Shown here piece after piece: positions 56,043-64,000 of a DNA stretch of 64,000 nt. Numbering within the stretch: position 1 is the first letter of the stretch; the number at the start of each line of letters is the position of its first letter. Origin of the DNA: Sulfitobacter sp. JL08. GTDB taxonomy: Bacteria > Pseudomonadota > Alphaproteobacteria > Rhodobacterales > Rhodobacteraceae. Position numbers and translations under genes: made by a program. The notes beneath the pieces are model-generated. The model was not told the DNA's origin. It did no database searches and saw only the letters and a program-made list of their open reading frames with translations. The stretch is taken from assembly GCF_003352045.1 (NCBI RefSeq), contig NZ_CP025815.1, forward strand, positions 1,364,001-1,428,000. Direction: 5' to 3'.

Positions 56043-56460
56043 TCCCCTCAAATGAAGTTAGCCTACCAGAACATTGAGACGGTAGGTCGTTAGGCCCGCA
56101 AATCAGTCACTGGTGCTGACTGCGGCGAATGACTGGTGAGAGCCCACAGCCGACATGCCGGTTTCTCGCCGCGCGTTGGTAGCACAAAAATTTCTGCGGG
56201 AGCGCAATTTTTCATGCTGCTTGGCAGCGAGGAGAGCAGCCGTTCGAGTGAGGCGCAGCGTAAAGACAGCCGCTATGAACAGTTCGCGGACAATCTCGCT
56301 GGTCAACCGGGTCGATTATTCGCCGGCCCCACCGACAACGCCCGTCGAAAAAAATATGTGGCTTGTCCTCATCGGAGGTGCAGCGCGTTTATTCGAGGTA
56401 CGGCTCGACAGACAGGTCCAGGAAACCATAAGATCGGGAGACACCAGGATTGGGGCTCCA
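56043..56460. other. 418-bp gap without a convincing gene
   Basis: The reading frame of the next gene is open backward to 56155, but that leader is arginine-rich, lacks a ribosome site and does not look like protein. I see no RNA gene or repeat with confidence. Base composition rises in GC through the interval toward the flavoprotein gene. Confidence 0.4.
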
Positions 56461-57867
56461 ATGGCGAGACAATCGACTGAGACTGACTACCTCGTCATCG
56501 GGGCTGGGGCGATGGGCATGGCGTTCACCGATGCGCTTATCGACAACGCCGACGTTCACGTCACCGTCGTTGACCGACGCCATGTCGCCGGAGGACACTG
56601 GCAAGACGCCTACCCGTTCGTGCAGTTGCACCAAGCGTCGCTCTTTTACGGAGTCGCATCGACCGAATTGGGGACCGGCACCATACAACGTGAAGGGCCG
56701 GAAGCCGGGTTGCACGAACGCGCCCATCAGCCGGAGATCCAAGCTTACTACCACGATATACTACATCGCCGATTCCTCAGCTCCGGCCGCGTCACTTTCC
56801 TCGGAGGTTACGAATACCACGAAGAAGAAGGTCATCACGTTACATCAGTGGTTTCGGGCGAGAGTTTTCAGGTGAACGTCAGGCATCGGGTTGTCGATGC
56901 AAATTACCTGTCGCCAAACATTCCCGCGACCACGCCGCCGCCGTTCGGTGTCGCTGACGACGTCCGCGTCGTGCCAGTCAATCAACTCGCGCGGCTGGCT
57001 GAGGCGCCGAATGATTTCGTCATCGTAGGTTCGGGTAAGACTGCGACCGACGCAATCATCTGGCTGCTGGCAAACGGCGTGCAGCCAGATCGCATTGTGT
57101 GGGCCCGTCCCCGCGACCCGTGGATGCTCAATCGTGCGGTGGTCCAGCCGGACCCGGCCGTGGCGCTCAACCTCGCGGCGGCCACCATGGCGTCCGCGAT
57201 CGAAGCCGGGTCGGTCGACGAAATGTTCCTGCGCCTCGAGGCCGCTGGCGTGATGCTCCGGATCGATCGCGACGTCGTCCCGACCATGGCGAAGACGCCG
57301 ACCCTCGGACAGTGGGAACTCGATCTGCTACGCACCATCGATCGCGTCGTCCGGCTCGGTCACATCAGGAGCGTCAACCGACGCGAGATTGTGTTCGAGA
57401 AGGGCTCTATCCCATTGGCTCCGCGTGCGCTCGTCGTCCACTGCGCGGCCTCCGGACATCGCTATCCACCGCTCGTCCCGATCTGGGGGGCTGACAAGAT
57501 ACGCCTTCAGACCATCCGGGCAGGCTTCCCGTGCTTTTGCGCAGCACTGGCCGGTTACGTGGAGGCCACCCGCGACGACGACCGCGAACGCAACCGGCTG
57601 TGTCCGCCGAACACGCTTCCCGACAACCCAACGAACTGGGCAGAAATGCAGATGCGCGGCATCTTGGCGAGCCGCTCGTATGGCGCCCAGCCGGACATTG
57701 CTTTATGGGCTAACCAGTGTGCCCTCAACCCGGCGCGTCTCGACCCGTCGCGGGCTGAAGACCTTCCCGTCACGTCAGCTTCCGCTCGTCTTGCCTCTGT
57801 ATCTGGGCGAGGCCTAGAGCGTATGTCTGCGCTAGCAGGCATGCCGTTTCCCAGCTTTGGGACCTAG
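56461..57867 (+). CDS. FAD/NAD(P)-binding oxidoreductase, flavin monooxygenase-like
   Basis: The 468-residue protein begins with an FAD-binding Rossmann motif (DYLVIGAGAMGMAFTDALI) and has a second nucleotide-binding motif (DFVIVGSGKTATDAIIWLL near residue 182), as in flavin-containing monooxygenases. A GG-H-W-x-D-A-Y-P-F stretch near residue 45 fits the FAD site of that group. No specific substrate is suggested. The start at ATG 56461 is by homology-like content; its ribosome site is weak. The gene is markedly GC-richer than those around it, which suggests acquisition from another lineage. Confidence 0.75.
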   Translation: MARQSTETDYLVIGAGAMGMAFTDALIDNADVHVTVVDRRHVAGGHWQDAYPFVQLHQASLFYGVASTELGTGTIQREGPEAGLHERAHQPEIQAYYHDILHRRFLSSGRVTFLGGYEYHEEEGHHVTSVVSGESFQVNVRHRVVDANYLSPNIPATTPPPFGVADDVRVVPVNQLARLAEAPNDFVIVGSGKTATDAIIWLLANGVQPDRIVWARPRDPWMLNRAVVQPDPAVALNLAAATMASAIEAGSVDEMFLRLEAAGVMLRIDRDVVPTMAKTPTLGQWELDLLRTIDRVVRLGHIRSVNRREIVFEKGSIPLAPRALVVHCAASGHRYPPLVPIWGADKIRLQTIRAGFPCFCAALAGYVEATRDDDRERNRLCPPNTLPDNPTNWAEMQMRGILASRSYGAQPDIALWANQCALNPARLDPSRAEDLPVTSASARLASVSGRGLERMSALAGMPFPSFGT

Positions 57868-58302
57868 ACGAGCCAGCGCTTGCGTCCACGTTCCCCTGCC
57901 TCAAGATGTGGTAGCGCGTTGTTTACGCCAGTTGGCGTCACCTGACAGAAGGTCCGGCAAGTCCGCTAGGCGGTCATGAATGCTGAGTGTAGCGAACGTC
58001 TGGTGCCGGTGAAAGCAGTCGTTCAGAACCAAAACTTCGAATTTCCAGTCGCGAACGTCTGCTAAACGGGACACAGCAGGCACCCGCCAAGAACCTACGA
58101 AGGTCTGTTCCGAGCCCTGATGCAGACATTTCCTTATTTACCAAAACTGAAACGACGATCCGCCGAGCTGAACAAACTCTCTAGTTTTCCTCAAAAAAAT
58201 CACCTTGTTTTCACTCTCAAGCGGGGCCTGTATTTCACACTGGGCGATCGGGCTGACATAACCAAAGTAGCACGCTAAGTTCTAATTAACAGGGAGATGG
58301 GA
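57868..58302. other. 435-bp gap with a dispersed repeat
   Basis: No credible gene is present. The interval contains one copy of a ~36-nt repeat (58022-58057), shared with 62110-62144, and an AT-rich tail that should hold the cyclase promoter. Confidence 0.45.
58022..58057 (+). repeat. Dispersed intergenic repeat, copy 1
   Basis: The segment starts TTCAGAAC, contains TCGAATTTCCA and ends GAACG. It aligns with 62110-62144 with a single-base gap and a few substitutions. Both copies are intergenic and in the same orientation. Confidence 0.6.
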
Positions 58303-60015
58303 ATGGACAGACGGCTCACGACGGTACTGGCGGCTGATATTGTTGGGTATTCAGGGCTTATGGATCATGATCGCGAGGGCACTATTGCAGCGCTCAAATC
58401 ATTTCGCGAAGAAACGCTCATGTCGATCCTCGCGGCCCATAATGGGACCTTGATCAAAAGTATGGGGGACGGCTGGATCGTCGAGTTTTTTTCGACGTCC
58501 GACGCCGCCGATTGCGCCATCGCAATACAATCGTCCCGCAAATCAAACGATATTCGACTCCGAATTGGCATTCACACGGGCGAAGTGGTCACCGATGGCG
58601 ACGACATATTCGGTGATGGCATCAATATCGCCGCGCGGCTTGAATCTTTGGCCAAGCCGGATCAGATTTTGATTTCGGATACCTCTCACAACAGCCTCGA
58701 CCGAGGCAACGCAGCCTTGTTTGACGGCGGAGAGCAAACGGAACTGAAGAACATCACCCGCCGCATCGGCGTCTGGTGCTGGCCCAAAGGGACGTCGCCA
58801 AATCTTGCCGAAATGTCAGATGTCAGGCCTGGAATTGCAGTCCTTCCGTTCGACAACATGTCGGGGGATCCCGAGCAGGAGTTTTTCGCTGATGGCATCA
58901 CTGAAGACATTATCACCGAGCTTTCACGGTTCCGTTGGCTGATGGTGGTGGCGCGAAACTCTTCGTTCACATTCAAAGGCCAAAGCACGGATATTCGCGA
59001 AGTTGGTCGAACCCTGGGCGTGCGCTATGTGCTGGAGGGGTCGGTCAGAAGGGCGGGTCAACGAGTCCGTATTACGGGGCAGCTCATTGATGCTGATAAC
59101 GGCAGCCATCTTTGGGCTGATCGCTTTGACGGGGTGCTGGATGACATTTTCGATCTTCAGGACAAGGTCACCCAAGAAGTGGTTACTGCAATTGAACCGT
59201 CGCTCCGGCACGCCGAAACCAATCGTGCACGGGCGAAGCCAACGGAGAACCTGGAAGCCTATGAGCTCTACCTCCGGGCACAATCGCACTTCCACCTGTT
59301 GACGGACAATGACAACAGAGAGGCGATCAAGCTGACCGCACTCGCTTTGGAGCGGGATCCTGATTACGCAGCCGCAGCGGGGCTGATGGCCTGGCTGCAC
59401 ATTCAGCGCATGGTTCAGGGCCTCGAGCCCGTAGGTGAGGGGCCAAAATCAGCCGTTGCTGCAGCTGAGAAGGTTCTGACGAGCGATCGCGCCGACGGGA
59501 TTGCCATGGCCTATGCGGCACACTCGATCTCTATGTTGGCACGCGACTTGCCACGGGCCAGGGAGGCCTTCAAACAGGCGTTGGCCGAAATCCCGAACGC
59601 GGCGACCGTTCATATGTTGGCATCTATGAACCTGTTCCTTCTTGATCGGCCGCAAGATGCGTTGGAACATGCGTCTCAGGCTATCGTCCTTAGCCCGCAC
59701 GATCCGCTGCGCCATGCCGCCTATCTCGTCCAAGGCTGTGCGTTCTTTCACATGGGACGCTACGAAGAGGCCGCCGAGGCTTGCCGCAATGCTTTGGCGG
59801 TACGCTCAGGATTTGTTATGAGCCACCTCATGCTCATTGCGTCACTCGGACAACTGGACAAAGTCGATGTGGCGCAGGCGGCGGTGAGTGACCTGCAGGC
59901 GCTGCGTCCGGAAATAACGGCCTCGTCCCCGCAGGCTCAGATGCCGATATTTACCGTTCCCGCCTCCGCAGAAAACTGCCGCAAAGGCTGGTTGAAGGCT
60001 GGTTTGCCACAATGA
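58303..60015 (+). CDS. Class III adenylate/guanylate cyclase with C-terminal TPR-like region
   Basis: The ~570-residue soluble protein has a class III cyclase domain at residues 5-170 (LTTVLAADIVGYSGLMDHDR with the metal-binding Asp; MGDGWIVEFFS; IGIHTGEVV; GDGINIAARLE). A central region follows with the pattern AVLPFDNMSGDPEQEFFADG and RYVLEGSVRRAG. The C-terminus has helical repeats resembling TPRs (residues ~320-530). Proteins of this layout are common in Alphaproteobacteria and probably make cAMP in response to protein partners. AGGGAG fits ATG 58303 better than 58297. Confidence 0.9.
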   Translation: MDRRLTTVLAADIVGYSGLMDHDREGTIAALKSFREETLMSILAAHNGTLIKSMGDGWIVEFFSTSDAADCAIAIQSSRKSNDIRLRIGIHTGEVVTDGDDIFGDGINIAARLESLAKPDQILISDTSHNSLDRGNAALFDGGEQTELKNITRRIGVWCWPKGTSPNLAEMSDVRPGIAVLPFDNMSGDPEQEFFADGITEDIITELSRFRWLMVVARNSSFTFKGQSTDIREVGRTLGVRYVLEGSVRRAGQRVRITGQLIDADNGSHLWADRFDGVLDDIFDLQDKVTQEVVTAIEPSLRHAETNRARAKPTENLEAYELYLRAQSHFHLLTDNDNREAIKLTALALERDPDYAAAAGLMAWLHIQRMVQGLEPVGEGPKSAVAAAEKVLTSDRADGIAMAYAAHSISMLARDLPRAREAFKQALAEIPNAATVHMLASMNLFLLDRPQDALEHASQAIVLSPHDPLRHAAYLVQGCAFFHMGRYEEAAEACRNALAVRSGFVMSHLMLIASLGQLDKVDVAQAAVSDLQALRPEITASSPQAQMPIFTVPASAENCRKGWLKAGLPQ

Positions 60016-60117
60016 GTGGACAGGAAACCAGAGAGAAGGTCATATCCGTCACGATCTTCAGTGCACGCTGGGTGCGGCATTAGTCGGCCGCGAAACAAAA
60101 ACGCAGTCCGAAACATG

Positions 60118-60932
60118 GGTGCTGTCAGACGAATTCGAACCCGTCTCAGGTTGCCGCCAAATGCCGGAACCTATGTGGAACAAAGCTGGCGCCACTCGGC
60201 AAGAGCGGCGCCTCGGTTGATCTTGAAATGGTCTCTGTTGTAGAGGGCGCGCTCCTGATTGAAATGGTTGAAAACGGTAGAATGAACAGCAGCGAATTTT
60301 TGCAGACATCGCATCTGTCGAAAGCGGAGCATTGCGCGTTCTCGTCGTCGAAACGGCAGATGAGAGTTCTCCGCCCTGTTGTTCAGCCAGCGCCCCGTTT
60401 CCTGCTTATCTGCTGCGCCAATTTCTTTTAGTGCAGCACCGTATGATCGCAGCCTGTCGGTTACGATCACTTCGGGACTACCGTGCTTACGCATTGCTTT
60501 CTTTAAGAATTTCAGAGCAGCCTTCTTGTCGCGGGTCTTCGTCACAAAGCTTTCCAGAACCTCGCCTTCGTGATCCACGGCGCGCCAAAGATAATGCCGC
60601 TCACCGTTGATTTTCACGAACACCTCATCAAGATGCCAGCGCCACTTACTCGATTTCATGCCGACAATCCGCCGTTTTCGGATCTCGGCAGCGAACATCG
60701 GGCCGAACCGATGCCACCAATATCTCACCGCTTCATGGCTCACATCGATGCCCCGTTCGTGGAGCAGATCTTCCACATTCCTTAGCGACAACGGAAATCG
60801 GACATACATCATCACAGCCAATCGGATGATCTCGGGGCTAGTTTTAAAGTAACGAAATGGATCAGGTTTGGTCATGTTCGAAAAGTACGGAACCGCCCAG
60901 CCCGTCTCAAGCAGGTTTTGTCTGACAATGCC
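60118..60932 (-). mobile_element. IS6-family insertion sequence, complete
   Basis: The ~815-bp element encloses one transposase gene. Its ends share the inverted pattern GG-N3-TGTCAGAC, at 60118-60130 and, inverted, at 60920-60932. IS6 elements normally leave 8-bp target duplications; the flanking octamers (60110-60117 and 60933-60940) do not match, suggesting replicative rearrangement or recombination between copies. The end positions are set by eye. Confidence 0.8.
60171..60875 (-). CDS. IS6-family DDE transposase
   Basis: The intact 234-residue transposase has an N-terminal helix-turn-helix (SLRNVEDLLHERGIDVSHEA) and the DDE catalytic core: WHLDEVFVKINGERHYLWRA (first Asp), VIVTDRLRSYGAALKEIG (second Asp) and NNRAENSHLPFRRRERAM (Glu). 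It catalyses replicative transposition with cointegrate formation. No frameshift is seen, so the element may be active. Confidence 0.93.
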   Translation of the reverse strand: MTKPDPFRYFKTSPEIIRLAVMMYVRFPLSLRNVEDLLHERGIDVSHEAVRYWWHRFGPMFAAEIRKRRIVGMKSSKWRWHLDEVFVKINGERHYLWRAVDHEGEVLESFVTKTRDKKAALKFLKKAMRKHGSPEVIVTDRLRSYGAALKEIGAADKQETGRWLNNRAENSHLPFRRRERAMLRFRQMRCLQKFAAVHSTVFNHFNQERALYNRDHFKINRGAALAEWRQLCST

Positions 60933-61166
60933 AATTGGAGCACTGCTGTTACTATTGCTGACCGCTCGATGCCTCGGAGCGCTCGCAGAACGGACCTCGA
61001 TGAGTACCCTGCTCTGAGCTTATGGGGCATTCGTGGCTGGTGCAGCGAAAGTCTGGTCTAAGCTCTATCTTTCGCGCCGGACAGCGAGTCAAAACGTTAT
61101 TTAATCGGGATGCCGGCTTTGGTGGTCAGTTGAAGGCCGTCCAATGCGATACAAAGGTTCATTGTA
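60933..61166. other. Spacer between IS element and small secreted-protein gene
   Basis: This 234-bp stretch shows no gene. It adjoins the right end of the IS element and is not similar to the sequence left of the element, consistent with a rearranged insertion site. Confidence 0.4.
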
Positions 61167-61535
61167 TCAGAGCTTCAAAACCGTTTTGACGGCGGTGTCT
61201 ACAATCCCTGCCAGCAATCCTTTTCTGTCTGCTTCGCATCCAGCCCGCAGCTCTTCAATAAATTCAGCGCGCAGTACCGCACGTTCTTCCTCCGTATCTG
61301 CATAGTCCGAGAGATCGATGTCACGGTTCGCAAGGGATACGATCACCATTTTGCGGACAATATCCACAATCGCCTCTTCGTTTCCGCCGGTTTCCTCAAC
61401 CGCGGTGTCGCAAGAGTGTTGCATGACTGGTAGCGCTTCTTTGAGCATCTGGTCTAGTTCCTCATCTGCGGTCGCGGTCACCGCAGATATGACAAGCGCA
61501 GTTGCTCCAATACCGAGTAATCTGATTATAGCCAC
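61167..61535 (-). CDS. Small exported protein of unknown function
   Basis: The 122-residue product has a Sec-type signal peptide (RLLGIGATALVISAVTATAD, cleavage near ATA-DE). The mature helical domain of ~98 residues contains two cysteines (QHSCDTA and RAGCEAD) that could form a disulfide in the periplasm. It is acidic and without membrane helices. It follows the glycine-zipper protein gene by 47 bp on the same strand and is likely co-expressed. I do not recognise the family. Confidence 0.65.
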   Translation of the reverse strand: MAIIRLLGIGATALVISAVTATADEELDQMLKEALPVMQHSCDTAVEETGGNEEAIVDIVRKMVIVSLANRDIDLSDYADTEEERAVLRAEFIEELRAGCEADRKGLLAGIVDTAVKTVLKL

Positions 61536-61582
61536 TATTTCAGCTCCCTTATGATTGTGGTCAGAACCGGCACAGGTTGCCG

Positions 61583-61786
61583 TCAGGAATTTTTCCCAAT
61601 GATCGCTCCGGCAACTCCTCCGGCAACGGCTCCTTTACTGCCCCCGACGAGACCGCCGACGCCCGCGCCGATAACGGCTCCTTTTGTAGTCTTACTTAGG
61701 GCATGCGCTGAAGTGACTGAAGCAAGCGCAACCATCAGCGCTAAAGCGCCAGAAATGAACACGATCTTTCTTTGAGTGATAATCAT
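61583..61786 (-). CDS. Small glycine-zipper protein
   Basis: The 67-residue protein has a signal-like hydrophobic N-terminus (FISGALALMVALASVTSAHA) and then a glycine-zipper repeat (KGAVIGAGVGGLVGGSKGAV, continuing AGGVAGAIIG). Such repeats pack in membranes and occur in outer-membrane or surface proteins. ATG 61786 is preferred over a longer upstream frame. It probably forms an operon with the exported protein downstream. Confidence 0.7.
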   Translation of the reverse strand: MIITQRKIVFISGALALMVALASVTSAHALSKTTKGAVIGAGVGGLVGGSKGAVAGGVAGAIIGKNS

Positions 61787-62237
61787 AACAAGCTCCAATT
61801 GTTTGGCATTCTCCAAGTAGAATGCCCTCTTTTACATGTTGTCCCTATTTCGCGCGCCTATCAAGCGTTTTGGGCTTGCTGTGTTGTAACAGCGACACCT
61901 AGCCTACAAACTGAGCGCGGTTCTCGATCTCGGTGGGCCGTTGGTTGGGATATTTTGGTCGACGCATGGTTGGGCTAGCCCGCCGATGCAAAATGTCCGT
62001 TCGGGCCGTCATGCCGATGTCATATCGGCGAACTTAAACGGCGGCTCCGTCCCGCAACTCGGAAACTCGCAATTTTTTGACGAACATCCGCTAATGGTAA
62101 GAGCGGTCCTTCAGAACGAAACGTCGAATTTCCAATCGTGAACGACTTCTTCACGCGGCATTGCAGTCAACTTCAGAAATTGCGCTCGTGCGCAGTTGCT
62201 TACGATCACACCCAAAGTCACCAGCCGAATTCAGAAT
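61787..62237. other. 451-bp gap with dispersed repeat copy 2
   Basis: No credible gene is visible. It carries the second copy of the intergenic repeat (62110-62144) and phrases such as AAATGTCCG that recur in roseobacter intergenic DNA, suggesting decayed repeat sequence. Confidence 0.4.
62110..62144 (+). repeat. Dispersed intergenic repeat, copy 2
   Basis: The copy matches 58022-58057 over 35 nt (TTCAGAACGAA ... TCGAATTTCCA ... GAACG) with one gap. The pair brackets the nucleotide cyclase and the IS element. Confidence 0.6.
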
Positions 62238-62507
62238 TTAAGCGCCGCCCTCGACCTCGATATAGATTTCAATCGGATCGATCACTGTGTGTTGGGATTT
62301 GCTCGCTGCGGCCTCTGATGATCCGAGTGTGGTCTTCATCTTTTCAAGATCTACGCCTTCGAAGACAATTGACACTTGATCTTTGTTGGAATGCTTGAAA
62401 ATTCGGTGACCTGAACAGAAGTTGGAGAAAGTTTGCGTGCGCACTTCTCCCCCGCCTAACCATGTGTCCATGTTTCCAACAGCATGCGTTACAACAACCG
62501 TAGTCAT
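62238..62507 (-). CDS. Small ABM-like (antibiotic biosynthesis monooxygenase fold) protein
   Basis: The 89-residue product starts at ATG 62507 with AGGGGG upstream. Its pattern of beta strand (TTVVVTHAVGNMDTWLGG), helix, strand with NKDQVSIVFEGVDLEKMKT and a C-terminal EIYIEVEGG resembles small dimeric alpha-beta barrel proteins. No catalytic residue can be assigned. It stands alone, so a stress or detoxification role is only a guess. Confidence 0.6.
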   Translation of the reverse strand: MTTVVVTHAVGNMDTWLGGGEVRTQTFSNFCSGHRIFKHSNKDQVSIVFEGVDLEKMKTTLGSSEAAASKSQHTVIDPIEIYIEVEGGA

Positions 62508-63008
62508 GATGAATCCCCCTGTTTCTGCCGCGCTTTGTATAGCTACGGCAGTGTCCACTCTAACACATCTGACTGATAATCCCTATAACTCATGGAGTTG
62601 CCCTTTGTTGTCGGTATTGACGAACCTGGCTCATTCGTGGCGTCCAGTTGGTTTGGACGCCTGTGAATTTTGCAGTTCTGAAGGCCGCTTCGAGCACGTT
62701 TACGCTGACTTTCCGGTTTGTCCGCAGAACAGTCATTGATGCACCGTGCGGCGTAGGTCTGCTCCAGCCCAGAACAGACGTTTATAGGGAGTTTCCACGC
62801 CACATCGCGGCTAATAACTGTTTTGAGCCCAAAGTCGGCCTATCGGGAGAACGTTGACAGCTTATTCGTTGAACCAATTCCAGCTGTGATATAGCGTATT
62901 TCTCGGTGGCACATGCTGTGTCCAACGGATCGATTTAAACAGAATTTGAGGCCTTTACAACGCGCCACCATCTTCGGAGGAGATCAGACCACTTGTCGGA
63001 CGTTTACA
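62508..63008. other. 501-bp gap upstream of the right-edge cyclase
   Basis: No convincing gene is present. A GGAGGAGA box at 62976-62983 is too far (25 bp) from ATG 63009 but well placed for a TTG at 62993, which would begin a 14-codon frame ending inside the cyclase start region; a leader peptide is conceivable. The rest looks like decayed intergenic repeat sequence. Confidence 0.35.
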
Positions 63009-64000
63009 ATGATCGGCTGGAAGCTTCTGATGTTTGATCTCATCCAGCGAACCATCGATCTCGTGCTTTGGACGCCTCCGGGGATCGATGGTAAAGAGGC
63101 GCGATATTACATGTTTCACCGCCTCGGACCGTGGGTTGCGAGCTTTTCTCATGGTTTATGGGCAATCACTTTTGCACTGAATGGTGTAACCGTGATGGCG
63201 AACTATAACATCGCCGTAACGCTTTTGTTTGCTGTGTACGGATTTCTTTGGCCGCGTCGCCAAGGCCCTATGTGGTACATCCACTTCCTCTATTTCGGAG
63301 AAATACCTCTGCATGCTTTGCTTGGCACGCTCTATGCAGGGGTCGGAGCAATGTTTTGGCTCTTCCCGCTTGTGTCTGCCATTGTGTGCTTGGTTACGCC
63401 GCAGTTTTCATGGGCGCGCAAAACTCTGATCTGCTCAGGACTCGTTGCTTATGCCGTCCTTGTTGGTGTCCTGGAAATCACATCGCAGCCCTGGGTGATA
63501 ATGCCCGACGCGTCTATTATTTTCCTCTTCGTCTTAAATACGATCAGCGTGAGTTCGGCATTGGTCTTCTATCTGGGGCTTAACCAGTATCTGGTTGAAA
63601 CCGCAGAAGAAGGTATGAAACGTGAATATGAACGGGCCGAGAATTTGCTACACAATATTTTGCCGACCCCAATTGCTTTGCGTTTAAAGAACGGCGAACG
63701 CGTCATTGCAAATGAGCATAGGGAAGTTTCGGTCATTTTCGCAGATATCGCGAACTTCACAGCCGCGAGCTCACAACTTTCGGCAGGCGAGCTTGTTGAG
63801 TCCCTTAATCTGATCTTCACTGAATTTGACAATCTAGCAGACAACTATGGCGCAGAAAAAATCAAAACGATTGGTGATGCCTATATGGTTGTTGTCGGGG
63901 TACCTGAAGACAAACGGAACCATGCCGAAATCGCTATCGAGCTTGCGACGGAGATGCATAAGGCCGCAGTAGCCATAAGCGCGCACACGCATTTCAATGT
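63009..64000 (+). CDS. Membrane-bound class III adenylate cyclase (partial, 3' end off window)
   Basis: The frame is open from ATG 63009 to the right edge (330 residues seen). Residues ~25-200 contain about six hydrophobic helices in pairs, a membrane anchor or sensor. After a linker (EYERAENLLHNILPTPIALR), the class III cyclase domain starts: VSVIFADIANFTAASSQLSA with the first metal-binding Asp, and EKIKTIGDAYMVVVGVPE with the second. The linker form NILP is typical of receptor-type cyclases. Its cAMP could act on the nucleotide-binding channel and transporter in zone A. Confidence 0.88.
   Translation, partial: MIGWKLLMFDLIQRTIDLVLWTPPGIDGKEARYYMFHRLGPWVASFSHGLWAITFALNGVTVMANYNIAVTLLFAVYGFLWPRRQGPMWYIHFLYFGEIPLHALLGTLYAGVGAMFWLFPLVSAIVCLVTPQFSWARKTLICSGLVAYAVLVGVLEITSQPWVIMPDASIIFLFVLNTISVSSALVFYLGLNQYLVETAEEGMKREYERAENLLHNILPTPIALRLKNGERVIANEHREVSVIFADIANFTAASSQLSAGELVESLNLIFTEFDNLADNYGAEKIKTIGDAYMVVVGVPEDKRNHAEIAIELATEMHKAAVAISAHTHFN

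Noticed and set aside
62993-63040. 14-codon leader peptide before the right-edge cyclase
   Set aside because: The TTG has a fine GGAGGAG box, but a frame this short cannot be supported from sequence alone.

Overview
The window looks like alphaproteobacterial DNA of the marine Rhodobacteraceae (Roseobacter) type. The basis is a GC-rich central block with strong alphaproteobacterial codon bias, TRAP and ABC uptake operons feeding catabolism of marine osmolytes and organosulfonates, BKACE enzymes, a 2,3-dihydroxypropane-1-sulfonate (DHPS) cluster and an oxyR-katG divergon. No rRNA, tRNA or CRISPR array was seen. This is an unaided reading of sequence; no database search was run.

Three compositional zones are visible by eye. 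Zone A (1-8.4 kb) is AT-richer: the 5' part of a mechanosensitive channel with a cyclic-nucleotide domain (left edge), an AraC-type regulator enclosed by 42-bp inverted repeats, a eukaryotic-type glutamine synthetase with a small downstream partner, a free-standing MASE1 membrane protein and a SulP transporter with STAS and cyclic-nucleotide domains. Zone B (8.4-54.7 kb) is a dense GC-rich catabolic block. Zone C (54.7-64 kb) is AT-richer again: LysR, small proteins, a lone GC-rich flavoprotein, two class III nucleotide cyclases (one cut by the right edge), a complete IS6-family element and dispersed intergenic repeats.

Zone B reads as a series of modules. (1) 8.4-14.2 kb: a quaternary-amine type Rieske oxygenase, HutC-type GntR regulator, HutD, HutF, a PLP desulfhydrase/cysteate-lyase family enzyme and a BKACE. 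(2) 14.3-17.6 kb: oxyR and katG. (3) 17.6-27.9 kb: LacI regulator with tandem operators, TRAP transporter, hpsN, hpsO, hpsP, universal stress protein, comDE and a sulfolactate dehydrogenase. This takes DHPS as far as sulfoacetaldehyde; the desulfonating Xsc is not in the window. (4) 27.9-35.2 kb: two divergent operons. One holds a Rid protein, a hydrolase/flavin-reductase/Nudix-like fusion and a PF06684 protein; the other holds an aldehyde dehydrogenase, a luciferase-like monooxygenase, a CaiD-like hydratase and an L-carnitine dehydrogenase-like enzyme. Together they look like a flavin-dependent ring or C-N bond opening pathway that drains into carnitine-type chemistry. (5) 35.2-45.6 kb: CdhR-like regulator and, divergently, BKACE, a Pot-type ABC importer, acyl-CoA dehydrogenase, ADP-forming acyl-CoA synthetase and a beta-lactamase-fold hydrolase in one tightly coupled operon. 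(6) 45.6-54.7 kb: a frameshifted LysR gene, an HD-domain protein with the six-ligand diiron pattern of PhnZ/TmpB-type oxygenases, a membrane di-iron hydroxylase, a renal-type dipeptidase and a dipeptide-type ABC importer.

The best candidates for undescribed biology are the HD-oxygenase/membrane-hydroxylase pair (46.6-48.3 kb), the divergent flavin-monooxygenase system with its three-domain fusion (27.9-35.2 kb), and the inverted-repeat-bounded AraC cassette beside glnII.
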